DNA of 49,571 nt, taken from contig JAYWHX010000089.1 of assembly GCA_043777375.1 (NCBI GenBank), positions 1 to 49,571 on the forward strand. Direction: 5' to 3'. A program made the translations under genes and the position numbers. Under the pieces are notes generated by a model that saw nothing but the letters and a program-made list of their open reading frames with translations, made no database searches and was not told the DNA's origin. The stretch comes from TH-plancto1 sp043777375 (lineage in GTDB: Bacteria > Planctomycetota > Planctomycetia > Planctomycetales > Planctomycetaceae). Positions 40,178-49,482 of the stretch are shown piece by piece; position 1 is the first letter of the stretch, and every line of letters starts with the position of its first letter.

Positions 40178-41347
40178 TCAAATCTCCAGAATTAGCCGGG
40201 TTGGATCTTCCACGACATCCTTGATCCGCTTCAGGAACGACACAGCTTCCCGACCATCAACCACGCGGTGGTCGTAGGTCAGGGCCAGGTACATCATCGG
40301 GCGGATGACCACTTCCCCATTGAGGGCGATGGGGCGGTCGACAATGTTGTGCATGCCGAGGACGCCGGATTGTGGCGGATTGACGATCGGGGTCGACATC
40401 AGCGAACCGTACACGCCGCCGTTGCTGATCGTGAAGGTGCCGCCGTCCATCTCCTCCATCGACAACCGACCTTCATTGGCCCGCTTGCCGAAGTCGGCAA
40501 TCGCCAGCTCGATCTCCGAAAAGCTCATCCGCTCTGCACTCCGCAGGATCGGCACCACCAGCCCCTTGCCGCCGCCAATCGCCACGCCGATGTCGCAGTA
40601 GTTGCGGAAGATCAGGTCGGTGCCATCGATGCGAGCTCCAATCGACGGGTACAGATTGAGGGCATCCACGACCGCCTTCACGAAGAACGACATGAAGCCC
40701 AGCTTGATTCCGTACTTCTTCGTGAATGCATCCTGATACTGCTCACGAGCCTTCTTGATGGCCGTGACATCGCACTCGTTAAAGGTGGTCAGCAGGGCGG
40801 CATTGTGCTGGGCCTCAACCAGCCGGCGAGCAATCGTCTGCCGCATGATCGACATGGGCTGACGGCGTTCTTCACGCACGCCCGACAACGCCGTGGCGGC
40901 CTTTGACGGAGCAGAGGTGGCTGCCCTCTGCACGTCTTCTTTCAGCACACGCCCACCGGGGCCAGTGCCCTTCACGCCCGCTGGATCAATCCCGGAAGAG
41001 GCCCCAGCTGCGGCAGCTGCGGGCATGACATGACCACCCGCCTTCCCTGTCGGAGCAGCAGCTGCTGGAGCGGCGGCGGGAGGTGCTGGCGCGACTCCTG
41101 CCGGGCGCGGAGCGGGCTCCATTTGAGCAATGACCTCGTTGACGAGGGCCTTGTCGCCGTTCTTCTTGAGGATCTTCGTCACGATCCCAGCGACTGGGGC
41201 TGGGACATCGAAGGCTGCTTTCTCGGTCTCGATGACGACGATGTTCTGGTCGACATCGACCCACGCCCCTTCCTTGACCTGCCATTGTCCGATGAAGGCT
41301 TCCGTGATCGAATCGCCCGCTTTGGGGAGCCGAATGTCAACTGCCAT
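40178..41347 (-). CDS. sucB: 2-oxoglutarate dehydrogenase E2 (dihydrolipoyl succinyltransferase)
   Basis: 389 residues. Transfers the succinyl group from the lipoyl arm to CoA in the TCA cycle. The lipoyl domain (1-77) has IETEKAAFDVP with lipoylated K43, where typical SucB has ETDKV. A Pro/Ala-rich hinge (~78-100) and an E3-binding domain (GTGPGGRVLKEDVQ) follow. The catalytic domain ends with YDHRVVDGREA (H360, D364). Adjacent E1 of the SucA type supports the 2-oxoglutarate assignment over other acyltransferases. Upstream E1 and downstream lpdA form the full complex set. Confidence 0.92.
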   Translation of the reverse strand: MAVDIRLPKAGDSITEAFIGQWQVKEGAWVDVDQNIVVIETEKAAFDVPAPVAGIVTKILKKNGDKALVNEVIAQMEPAPRPAGVAPAPPAAAPAAAAPTGKAGGHVMPAAAAAGASSGIDPAGVKGTGPGGRVLKEDVQRAATSAPSKAATALSGVREERRQPMSIMRQTIARRLVEAQHNAALLTTFNECDVTAIKKAREQYQDAFTKKYGIKLGFMSFFVKAVVDALNLYPSIGARIDGTDLIFRNYCDIGVAIGGGKGLVVPILRSAERMSFSEIELAIADFGKRANEGRLSMEEMDGGTFTISNGGVYGSLMSTPIVNPPQSGVLGMHNIVDRPIALNGEVVIRPMMYLALTYDHRVVDGREAVSFLKRIKDVVEDPTRLILEI

Positions 41348-41359
41348 GATATGTCCGTG

Positions 41360-41465
41360 GGGAAGGTTGAGGGTTGAGCGATGAGAGTCAGAGGGAAGTG
41401 TGAGCGAGACTGGGTTGCACGTCGTGGCGACCTGTGTCGCTCAACGCTCAACCCTCATCGCTCAA
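41360..41465. repeat. Inverted repeat filling the E1-E2 gap
   Basis: The plus-strand text from about 41362 (GGAAGGTTGAGGGTTGAGCG) and its inverted relative at ~41445-41465 (GCTCAACCCTCATCGCTCAA) nearly fill the 124-bp gap between the E1 stop (41472) and the E2 start (41347). They would form a long hairpin in the bicistronic message. Confidence 0.7.
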
Positions 41466-41471
41466 CGACCT

Positions 41472-44294
41472 TCATCCGAAGGCCTGGGCCAGAATCTGTT
41501 CTTGTTCTTCGTGATGCACGTGGTGCGATCCGGTCGAGGGGCTGGCAGCGGCCTTGCGGGACACGACGCCCCACTCGAACCGCCCGAGCAGCTTCTCGCC
41601 GAGCCTAGCCCGCAGGAATCGCCAGCCGCCCATGTTCTCGGGCTCGTCCTGAACCCAGCGTGTCGAGGTGCCCGACTTGAACGGAGCGAGGGCTTTCTCG
41701 AGGGCAGCGACCGGAAGTGGATAGAACTCCTCCACGCGGACAATCGCGACATCATTGCGTCCGAGTTCCGTCCGCTTGGCCAGCAGATCGAAGTAGACCC
41801 GTCCCGAGCAGAGCAAGACCCGCTTGACCCCGTTGGCATCGACGGCTTCGTCCCCGATCACGGGCTGGAACGTCCCCTTCGCGCAGTCCGACAGCGTCGA
41901 CACGCACGCGGGCAATCGTAACAGCTGCTTGGGGGTCATGACGACCAATGGCTTCTTCCACTTGCGGAGCACTTGCCGCCGCAGCAGGTGAAACATCTGA
42001 GCGGGTGTCGACGGCTGGACAATCTGCATGTTGTCTTCAGCTGCCAGGTTCAGGAACCGTTCCAGTCGGGCACTGGAGTGCTCGGGTCCGTTCCCTTCGT
42101 AGCCGTGAGGCAGCAGCAGCACGATTCCGCTCAGTCGCTTCCACTTCATTTCCGAGCTGGCGATGAACTGGTCAATGATGACCTGGGCGACATTGACGAA
42201 GTCCCCGAACTGAGCTTCCCAGACGACGATACCGTGCGGCGTGTCGAGGCTGTACCCGTACTCAAATCCTAGGACGCCGATCTCCGAGAGCGGGCTGTTG
42301 TGGCAATTCACCCAGCCGAGCTTGTCCTGGATGTTGCGAAGTGGGCAGAAGTGGGTGCCATCCTCGACATCGACCAGCACCGCGTGCCGGTGGCTGAACG
42401 TGCCGCGCCGTACATCCTGACCCGACATTCGAAAAGGATGCCCCTCTTCAAGGAGTGTGCCGTACGCCAGCATCTCAGCTGCGCCCCAGTCGAGGGGGAC
42501 GTTGCCCTGCGACATCTCGCGACGTTTGTCGAGCACAAACTGCGCCTTTGGGTGCGGCTTGAATTCAGCGGGGTACTCGGTGAGCGACTTCAGCACGCGA
42601 CTGAGGTCGGTCTCGGGCCGACCAGTATTGATATGGTCCGCCAGATGAGCGGGCCCACCGTGGTATCCCTTCCAAATATTCTTCAGCGCCATGTCGGCGT
42701 TGTCGTGATCGTGGAGTGTCGGTGCTGATGTATCGTGCGCGGCTTTGAGTTCATCGTCGAGTGTCTTGCGAGCCTTCACCCAGATCGCCGTGGCTTCGTC
42801 AGCAGTCACGCCGCGATAATTGACCAACGACTCCTTGTAGCTCTCAAAGACTGACGGCTTGAGGTCGATTTTCTTGTACATCATCGGATTCGTGATTCGT
42901 GGCTCGTCCGTCTCGTTATGGCCGCGACGACGGAAACAGTACATGTCGATCACGACATCCTTTTGGAACTTGGCGCGGAACTCCATCGCCAGCTTAACGA
43001 CTTGAGCGACTGCTTCCGGGTCTTCGCCATTCACGTGGAAGATCGGGATGTCGAGCATCTTGGCGATGTCGGTCGTGTAGCGACACGACCGAGCTTCTCG
43101 TGCTGAAGTCGTGAACCCAACTTGGTTGTTCACGACGATATGAACGACTCCGCCGATCTTGTAACCATAGAGCTCAGAGAGGTTCAGGGTCTCCTGGGTC
43201 ACGCCCTCCCCAATGAAGGCGGCGTCTCCGTGGATCAGGATGCAGCACCCCTGCTCGCGCTTGTAGTCACGAATCTCGTCCATCTTCGCTCGCAGACGCC
43301 CCATCGCCACTGGGTTCACGAACTCCAGATGGCTGGGATTGAAGCAGAGCGACAGGTGGACCTTTTTCCCGTTGGAGAGGATGCGGTCGGAACTGTACCC
43401 CAAGTGGTACTTCACATCATCAAAGGCCAGATGCTCGTGCTGATCCTCGACTTCGCGGAAGATCTGGCGGCCCTTCTTGCCCATCGTATTGTAGAGGACG
43501 TTCAGCCGACCCCGGTGGGCCATCGCCAACACGATTTCCTTGCACCCTTGCTCCGCAGCCCGCTCAATGGCTTGGTCCAGCAGCGGGATCAGCGTCTCGC
43601 CGCCATCGAGAGAGAACGTCTTCTCTCCAGTGAACTTGTCCCACAAAAACTTCTCAAAGCAGACCGCATCGGCCAGCCGGGCCAGAATGCGATGCTGGTC
43701 TTTGATGTCGAGCTTCAGGCGGTTCGCCGTCTGCTCCATCTGCTGCTGTAGCCAGATCCTCGATTGCAGGCTTTCGATGTGCATGTACTGCACACCGATC
43801 GACCGGCAGTAGGTCTGCTTCAGCCACTGAATCACGCCGCGCAGCGTCCGTGTATCGGGACCACCCACCAGCTCGGTCGAGACTTCGCGGTCGAGATCCT
43901 CATCCGAAAAACCGTAGTACGTGTGTTCCAGCTCGATCGGAGCCTCGACCTTAACCTTCAGGGGGTCAACCTTGGCCGAGATATGCCCGAGCGAGCGGTA
44001 CGCCTGAATCAACCCGTCGACGCGCTCCTGCTGGACCGCGATGTTGAGCTTCTGCTCCGCGCGAAAGTGATTCGAGCCCCCGCCACCCGGAGGATTGAAC
44101 ATGCTGCGGGTTTTGAACGGAGATTCAAAGCTCACGCCCCCAGCGGCTGCGGGCTGCCCTGCCCCATTCAGCGAGGTCCGAAAATACTCCGCCCACTCGT
44201 TGGGGACGGACGAATCTCCGTTCAGATAGCGCGCGTACAGGTCTTCAATGTAAGGCAGGTTTTGGCTGTTGAACGCCGCAGAAGGCTCTGACAT
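41472..44294 (-). CDS. sucA: 2-oxoglutarate dehydrogenase E1
   Basis: 940 residues from the ATG at 44294 (MSEPSAAFNSQNLPYIEDLY), comparable to E. coli SucA (933). Decarboxylates 2-oxoglutarate with thiamin diphosphate and loads the E2 lipoyl arm. The N-terminal 2-oxoglutarate dehydrogenase domain is NLPYIEDLYARYLNGDSSVPNEW, followed by VLAMAHRGRLNVLYNTMGKK, and the ThDP-binding GDAAFIGEGVTQETLNLSEL with HIVVNNQVGFTT. EYGYSLDTPHGIVVWEAQFGDFVN and the C-terminal WVQDEPENMGGWRFL follow. An upstream in-frame extension to 44462 looks non-coding. ATG 44303 is an alternative start. It is the first gene of the odh set. Confidence 0.95.
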   Translation of the reverse strand: MSEPSAAFNSQNLPYIEDLYARYLNGDSSVPNEWAEYFRTSLNGAGQPAAAGGVSFESPFKTRSMFNPPGGGGSNHFRAEQKLNIAVQQERVDGLIQAYRSLGHISAKVDPLKVKVEAPIELEHTYYGFSDEDLDREVSTELVGGPDTRTLRGVIQWLKQTYCRSIGVQYMHIESLQSRIWLQQQMEQTANRLKLDIKDQHRILARLADAVCFEKFLWDKFTGEKTFSLDGGETLIPLLDQAIERAAEQGCKEIVLAMAHRGRLNVLYNTMGKKGRQIFREVEDQHEHLAFDDVKYHLGYSSDRILSNGKKVHLSLCFNPSHLEFVNPVAMGRLRAKMDEIRDYKREQGCCILIHGDAAFIGEGVTQETLNLSELYGYKIGGVVHIVVNNQVGFTTSAREARSCRYTTDIAKMLDIPIFHVNGEDPEAVAQVVKLAMEFRAKFQKDVVIDMYCFRRRGHNETDEPRITNPMMYKKIDLKPSVFESYKESLVNYRGVTADEATAIWVKARKTLDDELKAAHDTSAPTLHDHDNADMALKNIWKGYHGGPAHLADHINTGRPETDLSRVLKSLTEYPAEFKPHPKAQFVLDKRREMSQGNVPLDWGAAEMLAYGTLLEEGHPFRMSGQDVRRGTFSHRHAVLVDVEDGTHFCPLRNIQDKLGWVNCHNSPLSEIGVLGFEYGYSLDTPHGIVVWEAQFGDFVNVAQVIIDQFIASSEMKWKRLSGIVLLLPHGYEGNGPEHSSARLERFLNLAAEDNMQIVQPSTPAQMFHLLRRQVLRKWKKPLVVMTPKQLLRLPACVSTLSDCAKGTFQPVIGDEAVDANGVKRVLLCSGRVYFDLLAKRTELGRNDVAIVRVEEFYPLPVAALEKALAPFKSGTSTRWVQDEPENMGGWRFLRARLGEKLLGRFEWGVVSRKAAASPSTGSHHVHHEEQEQILAQAFG

Positions 44295-45312
44295 GGTGGA
44301 CATGGTCCGGAGAGGAGTGATCGCGACACTGATCGAGATCAGAACCGACAAAACACCCCACAGGATGAACCACAGCTGGGTGAGCAGTTGTGGGGGCAAT
44401 CGCCGCCGCCCAAACAGGATCGTATGAACCCGCCGGTCTGTGGCGTCGCAACGTGATGACAATACGATGAATATGTCACACGGGTCAGGAAATCAATCCC
44501 TGCCGGTCTCTCTCTGGAAATTCTATCGCGATCCCTGGTGTCCGACTGGTGGAATGTTGGAGAGATTCGGGCGGTTCCCGGTGACTGCAACACATTCATC
44601 GGAGGTCCTTTCCCCAACAACCTCACGCCCACGAATCGGCAAAAACTGCCGAAGCAGGGAGCCTCAGCCTCAAGTTGGACAACCCGGGGACTCGGCCAGT
44701 CCCGGCGTACGGCGGCTCTGCGGGTAAAGTTGGACAATCGCGAGGTCTCCCGCCGTAGTCAGCGATCAGTCGGCAATCATTGAAATGATCTGCCGTTCAA
44801 GTTCCTCGTACCGACACAGTCGTTGGTGGAGCTGTGCCAAAGGAGTTGCCGGATCGCTGAGTATGCTCGGTAGCCCCGTATCAGTTGAAACGAGGCGACG
44901 ATCACAAGAAGTCGTTCTTGCAAGTGCGTGTGTCACAAAAGTCGGTGATGGCCTGGCCGCACAATTGACAGAGGTCAGGGGAATCACGAAATACACGAAA
45001 AATGCAGGGCCACCCGGCGGAGGAACGCTCCTGAGAAAAGAAGAGACGATTCACCAATTCAGTCGCAACTGATCCAAACACGGCCCTTCTTTTCGTGTGC
45101 TTCGTGGATTGACTCTGGCGAATGGGAGTTGGATCTGGAGCAGTCTCCTGGGGCCACCGACGCTTGGGACGCACAGACTTCTTGTAAACGGTTGCGTACT
45201 CGCGATACCCCGCCGTCTCATGCTCTGGTAATCTTCGACTTCAACCCGGCGGTCGAATTCCAGGCTCCACCCGCCGCCACCATTCAGCTCTGATCGACAA
45301 GCCGAGGTCTTC
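44295..45312. other. Intergenic region of about 1 kb with repeat fragments
   Basis: Between divergent sucA and the AlkD-like gene. It contains two direct copies of AAGTTGGACAA-like text (~44674 and ~44728, 54 bp apart), and an inverted TACGGCGG/CCGCCGTA pair at 44709-44716/44750-44757. There is also an inverted pair of CACGAA-type repeats (~44985-45000 and ~45094-45113). A 76-codon minus frame at 44766-44996 ends in a protein-like stretch but cannot be assigned. Confidence 0.5.
44985..45113. repeat. Inverted pair of CACGAA-type repeats
   Basis: ATCACGAAATACACGAAAAA near 44985-45004 is the inverted relative of TTTCGTGTGCTTCGTGGATT near 45094-45113, about 90 bp apart. The type resembles the CACCACGGAG pair at 19928-20105. 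Confidence 0.6.
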
Positions 45313-46065
45313 ATGGCAAGGAAATCTGCTTCTTCAAAGTCAGCAAAGCCACTGGCGGCAGGCACCACAGCAAAGACGACTCCCAAGAAGAGCACCGGAA
45401 TCACGCTGGAGGAAACCCTCAAAACTCTGGAGTCACTCGGGAATGAGGGGGTACGCGATCAAAACAGCAAGAGCGGCGCTGGGGACAATCAATTCGGCGT
45501 GAAACGCGGAGACTTAAGAGACCTCGCGGCCAAAATCAAATCGAATCATGATCTGGCTTTATCGCTTTGGAAAACAGAGAACATCGACGCTCAGTTCTTG
45601 GCAACACTTCTTTTTCAAGTCAATCTGCTGACAGCCGACAAACTGGAGAGAATCGTCAAACACACCACATTTGCCTGGGTGGCCGATTGGCTCCACTCGT
45701 ATGTCATCAAGCTGCATCCTGACAAGGAGACCCTTCGTCAGAAATGGATGGCTTCGGACAACCCGTGGACGGCTCGTGCGGGATGGCAACTGACTGCCGG
45801 TCGAGTGGCGAAGAGCCCGGATGGACTCGATCTCGCCGGATTGCTCGACCGAATCCTGAAGGAAATGGGGTCCGCTCCAGCCGAAGTTCAATGGACGATG
45901 AATATCTGCCTGGCCGAAATCGGCATCCACTTTCCTAAGTTCCGAAAGCAGGCGATTGCGATCGGCGAAAAGCTGGGGATCTATCGTGACTATCCCTGCT
46001 CTCGAGGATGCACATCGCCATTCGCCCCGATCTGGATCAACGAAATGGTGCGACGACAGAGTTGA
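45313..46065 (+). CDS. DNA alkylation repair protein, AlkD-like
   Basis: 250 residues. HEAT-like-repeat DNA glycosylase of the AlkD family, which removes alkylated purines. After a basic, Ala/Ser/Thr/Lys-rich tail (1-30), the family start GVRDQNSKSGAGDNQFGVKRGDLRDLAAKIK appears. NHDLALSLWKTENIDAQFLATLL, HTTFAWVADWLHSYVI, MASDNPWTARAGWQLTAGRVAK and the end GIYRDYPCSRGCTSPFAPIWINEM follow. The end segment is typical of AlkD-related proteins. The Lys-rich N-terminal extension may aid DNA binding. Stands alone. Confidence 0.88.
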   Translation: MARKSASSKSAKPLAAGTTAKTTPKKSTGITLEETLKTLESLGNEGVRDQNSKSGAGDNQFGVKRGDLRDLAAKIKSNHDLALSLWKTENIDAQFLATLLFQVNLLTADKLERIVKHTTFAWVADWLHSYVIKLHPDKETLRQKWMASDNPWTARAGWQLTAGRVAKSPDGLDLAGLLDRILKEMGSAPAEVQWTMNICLAEIGIHFPKFRKQAIAIGEKLGIYRDYPCSRGCTSPFAPIWINEMVRRQS

Positions 46066-46351
46066 GGCGATACACATTTGTCGCGAGCTGACGCGAAGAC
46101 TTAAGCCAGCAGAGAATCAAAGCCGCACGTGGGCGTCTTGAGTGACAACTGTGGCGTAATCGTTCGCCTGTTTCAGGCCCGCGCTTGTGCCAATCGCATG
46201 CGTTCGACACTGGTCTGGAACGCCATTCGCTTTGCAATTCGTTGTCGAGCAAATCAAGTGTAGAATCCTGTGACACAATGCCACTGCCCAAATTCTGAGC
46301 AGTGTCACTGGATTCTCTTGCTTGGCTTTCACATCGCTGGGGGAAAATTCT

Positions 46352-49063
46352 TTGCATCCGCTTGATCCGCTGACAGCTGAGGGACGCCGACTCTCTGCTG
46401 AATCGCTCCGAGAGCCGGACTCCAACTGGAAACGCTGGGGGACGTATCTTTCGGAACGTCAATGGGGAACCGTGCGTGAGGATTACTCCACCGATGGCCG
46501 GGTCTGGGGCCATTTTAAGCACGACGACGCCAGATGGCGGGCCTATCGCTGGGGCGAAGATGGGTTGCTCGGTTTCACCGACCGCCAATGTCGACTCTGT
46601 TTTGCGATCTCGCTCTGGAACGGGGCTGATACGATCCTGAAGGAACGTTTGTTCGGCCTCGCTGGGCATGAAGGCAACCACGGCGAAGATGTTAAAGAGT
46701 GCTACTTCTATCTCGACGCCACACCCACACATTCGTACTGCAAAGCACTCTACAAGTATCCGCAGGCAGCGTTTCCCTACCAAGAGTTGCGTGATGAGAA
46801 TCAGAGACGTTCCCGTGGGGAACTGGAATACGAGCTCACTGATACCGGGCTGTTCGATGACAATCGCTACTTTGACGTTTTCATCGAGTACGCCAAGTCG
46901 GCCCCGGACGACATCCTGATACGAATCACGATTCATAACCGATCGGACCAGGCTGCAAAACTTGATCTGTTGCCAACCCTGTGGTTCCGCAACACCTGGT
47001 CCTGGGAGAACGGGTACGAACACGACGTTCCCAAACCCAGCATTCGTCAAGTGAACCCCGGGCAGGTCGTCGCCGAGCACGCGACCCTCGGACGCTACCG
47101 CTATCATGCGGATTGTGACCCACAGGGCGACGCGCCCGAGTGGCTGTTCACCGAAAATGAAACCAACATGCTCCGCAAGGAGGGGGCAGGCCAAAGCCAG
47201 CCATTCACCAAAGATGCGTTTCATGAATATGTCGTGCACAACAAACAGGACGCCATCAATCAGGCACCTTGCGGTACGAAGTCCGCAGCAAGGTACGAAC
47301 TGAACATTCCTGCTCAGGGCTCCGTCACTGTACGACTGCGACTGACGGATGACGCAATCCCCATATCGGAGCCTTTTTCCGTCGAGTTTGACCAGATCTT
47401 CGCGCTGCGTATCGCCGAAGCCGCCGAGTACCATACCGCTGGAGTCACCCCCGGCCTGACAGTCGACGAACGCCGGGTACTGCAGCAGGCGACAGCTGGT
47501 CTGCTGTGGTCGAAGCAGTTCTATTACTACGCCGTATCCGACTGGCTTAAGGAAACTCCCGATCGAATTCATGCGTCTGAACATGTCGAACGAACTCGCA
47601 ACGAAGGTTGGACCCATCTATTCAACCGCGACATCATCTCCATGCCGGACAAGTGGGAATACCCCTGGTACGCCGCGTGGGACAGTGCCTTTCACATGAT
47701 CCCATTCGCCAGCTTGGACCCGCATTTTGCCAAGGACCAGCTCCTGCTGTTTCTTCGTGAATGGTACATGCATCCGAACGGCCAGATTCCCGCCTATGAA
47801 TGGAATTTTGGCGATGTCAATCCGCCGGTGCATGCGTGGGCCTGCTGGCGAGTTTATCAGTTGACTGCACGCAACGGGGACCGCGACCGGGAATTCCTCG
47901 CCCGCTGTTTTCAGAAGCTGCTGCTGAATTTCACATGGTGGGTCAACCGCAAGGACGTGACAGACCGCCACGTCTTCACGGGGGGCTTCTTGGGTTTGGA
48001 CAACATCGGGATCTTCGACCGCTCCAAGCCGCTCCCCACGGGTGGGCACCTGGAACAGGCCGACGGGACAGCTTGGATGGCGTACTACTGTTCCAGTATG
48101 CTCTCGATTGCCTTCGAACTGGCGGATGGGAACCCCGCGTACGAAGATATGGCGTCGAAATTTTTCGAACACTACATGACGATCGCCTCTGCGATGAACT
48201 CCAAAGATGGCAGCGGGCTCTGGGATGAAGAAGACGGGTTCTACTACGACCACCTGTGCATTGAGGGCCAATGCATTCCACTACGCATCCGTTCGATCGT
48301 GGGGATCATTCCGCTGTTCACAGTCGACGTCCTGTACGAACGGGTCATCCAGCAGCTGCCCGCCTTTCGCAAGCGGATGGACTGGTTCCTGGAGCATCGC
48401 CGCGACACGATCGACTCGATGACCTACATGGCCAAGAGCAGTTCGGAATCTCCTTCGGGGGGACTCCGCCTGCTGGCCATTCCGACCCGGAAGCAACTCG
48501 AGCGGATCCTCAAGTACGTCCTCGATGAAAACGAATTCCTCTCCCCGTTCGGCATCAGATCGCTGTCCAAGTACCACGAGAAGAACCCCTTCGTCTTCCA
48601 GGTCAATGGGGCCGAGATGCGGGTGCAATACCTACCCGGCGAATCCGACAGCGGCATGTTCGGCGGCAACAGCAACTGGCGTGGCCCGGTTTGGTTCCCG
48701 CTGAACTACATCCTGATTGAAGCGTTCGAGAGGTATCACCAGTTCTATGGCGACGACCTGCGAGTCGAATGCCCAACCGGTTCCGGAGTCTTCATGAACC
48801 TGAAGGAAGTCGCTAGCGAGCTCCGACGTCGCCTGTCTCGATTATTCCTGACGGGTGCCTCTGGTGACCGGCCTTGCTACGCGCGGGGAGATCGTTTTGT
48901 CAACGATCCAAACTGGTGCAATCTGGTCCTGTTCTATGAATACTTCCACGGCGACACCGGTCGCGGATTGGGGGCCAGCCACCAAACCGGATGGACTGCC
49001 CTGATCGCTCCCATTCTGGAGCAGATTGCCAGAGAACGGACAAATCCCACTGATGCGGCCTAG
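46352..49063 (+). CDS. GH63-type (MGH1-like) glucosidase
   Basis: About 903 residues. Glycoside hydrolase of the GH63/MGH1-like group, cleaving alpha-glucosidic bonds in an (alpha/alpha)6 barrel. Visible are WGTYLSERQWGTVREDYS, FGLAGHEGNHGEDVKECYFYLD, TLWFRNTWSWENGY, the barrel segments WEYPWYAAWDSAFHMIPFA, IPAYEWNFGDVNPPVHAWA, GLDNIGIFDRSKPLPTGG, GLWDEEDGFYYD and GGNSNWRGPVWFPLNY. The acid/base pair is likely among the D/E of AAWDSAF and NWRGPVWF (inference). No signal peptide is seen, so it is probably cytoplasmic. The start is TTG at 46352 because GGGGGAAA precedes it; TTG 46322 is also open. Confidence 0.88.
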   Translation: MHPLDPLTAEGRRLSAESLREPDSNWKRWGTYLSERQWGTVREDYSTDGRVWGHFKHDDARWRAYRWGEDGLLGFTDRQCRLCFAISLWNGADTILKERLFGLAGHEGNHGEDVKECYFYLDATPTHSYCKALYKYPQAAFPYQELRDENQRRSRGELEYELTDTGLFDDNRYFDVFIEYAKSAPDDILIRITIHNRSDQAAKLDLLPTLWFRNTWSWENGYEHDVPKPSIRQVNPGQVVAEHATLGRYRYHADCDPQGDAPEWLFTENETNMLRKEGAGQSQPFTKDAFHEYVVHNKQDAINQAPCGTKSAARYELNIPAQGSVTVRLRLTDDAIPISEPFSVEFDQIFALRIAEAAEYHTAGVTPGLTVDERRVLQQATAGLLWSKQFYYYAVSDWLKETPDRIHASEHVERTRNEGWTHLFNRDIISMPDKWEYPWYAAWDSAFHMIPFASLDPHFAKDQLLLFLREWYMHPNGQIPAYEWNFGDVNPPVHAWACWRVYQLTARNGDRDREFLARCFQKLLLNFTWWVNRKDVTDRHVFTGGFLGLDNIGIFDRSKPLPTGGHLEQADGTAWMAYYCSSMLSIAFELADGNPAYEDMASKFFEHYMTIASAMNSKDGSGLWDEEDGFYYDHLCIEGQCIPLRIRSIVGIIPLFTVDVLYERVIQQLPAFRKRMDWFLEHRRDTIDSMTYMAKSSSESPSGGLRLLAIPTRKQLERILKYVLDENEFLSPFGIRSLSKYHEKNPFVFQVNGAEMRVQYLPGESDSGMFGGNSNWRGPVWFPLNYILIEAFERYHQFYGDDLRVECPTGSGVFMNLKEVASELRRRLSRLFLTGASGDRPCYARGDRFVNDPNWCNLVLFYEYFHGDTGRGLGASHQTGWTALIAPILEQIARERTNPTDAA

Positions 49064-49082
49064 GCGGACCTGGGGCTGCGCG

Positions 49083-49100
49083 GCACGACTGGGGTCGTGC
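49083..49100. terminator. Short GC-rich hairpin after the glucosidase gene
   Basis: GCACGAC pairs with GTCGTGC around a TGGG loop, 20 bases after the stop codon. There is no T run, so termination is uncertain. Confidence 0.4.
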
Positions 49101-49219
49101 TGCTGGCCGCCGAGCCATCGAATCCGACACAGTCGGGGCGAAGAGGTCGCCGTTTTTCTGACTGGGGATGTGTCAAACCCCAATCTGCAGCCACTGAGGC
49201 TTCGTCAGACAACAAGTGT

Positions 49220-49265
49220 CGCCTTTCTCTCCGCGAAAGAGCGATCTTTCGCGGAGAGAAAGGCG
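49220..49265. repeat. Perfect 21-bp inverted repeat with 4-nt loop
   Basis: The arm 49220-49240 (CGCCTTTCTCTCCGCGAAAG plus A) is perfectly complementary to 49245-49265, with loop GCGA. It lies between the glucosidase and the DUF1559 remnant. The long perfect stem and lack of a T run point to a dispersed repeat or a bidirectional structure rather than a simple terminator. Confidence 0.9.
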
Positions 49266-49335
49266 TTAAGATAGAGACTTATTATTGGACGACTCCTGAA
49301 GCGTTATGTTTCGGACCAGTTCCGATGCAGGTCGA

Positions 49336-49482
49336 TCAGAACTCCCCGACAACTTCGCCACCAGATCGAGTTCCCAGAGATCGCCAGAGCAGCAGATCAA
49401 TATTCTCGCTGATGCTGCGAACGGAGCCATCGAGTAATATGACATTAACCATCCCAACGTGATAACTTCTAGAAGTAACCAT
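49336..49482 (-). pseudogene. C-terminal remnant of a DUF1559 family gene
   Basis: Read on the minus strand from 49482, 48 codons give MVTSRSYHVGMVNVILLDGS, then VRSISENIDLLLWRSLGTRS and GGEVVGEF before the stop at 49336-49338. This is the conserved C-terminus of DUF1559 (planctomycete pseudopilin-like) proteins: SRSYHxGGVNVLLxDGSVR...WRxLGTRxGGE. Immediately upstream in the same frame is a TGA at 49483-49485, and the bases beyond it (to 49571) show no DUF1559 character in any frame. The gene therefore looks truncated or frameshifted, unless the rest lies outside the window. Confidence 0.75.

Noticed and set aside
44295..44462. N-terminal extension of sucA with a hydrophobic stretch
   Set aside because: The hydrophobic segment suggests a signal peptide, but 2-oxoglutarate dehydrogenase E1 is cytoplasmic and the family start is at MSEPSAAFN.
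44766..44996. 76-codon minus-strand frame ending LAQLHQRLCRYEELERQIISMIAD
   Set aside because: The end looks protein-like, but the N-terminal part does not and there is no start signal or family; it could be a gene relic but is too weak to annotate.
46037..47617. 526-codon open frame on the minus strand
   Set aside because: Antisense to the alkD 3' end and the glucosidase gene; the protein shows no domain, while the plus strand encodes clear GH63 motifs.
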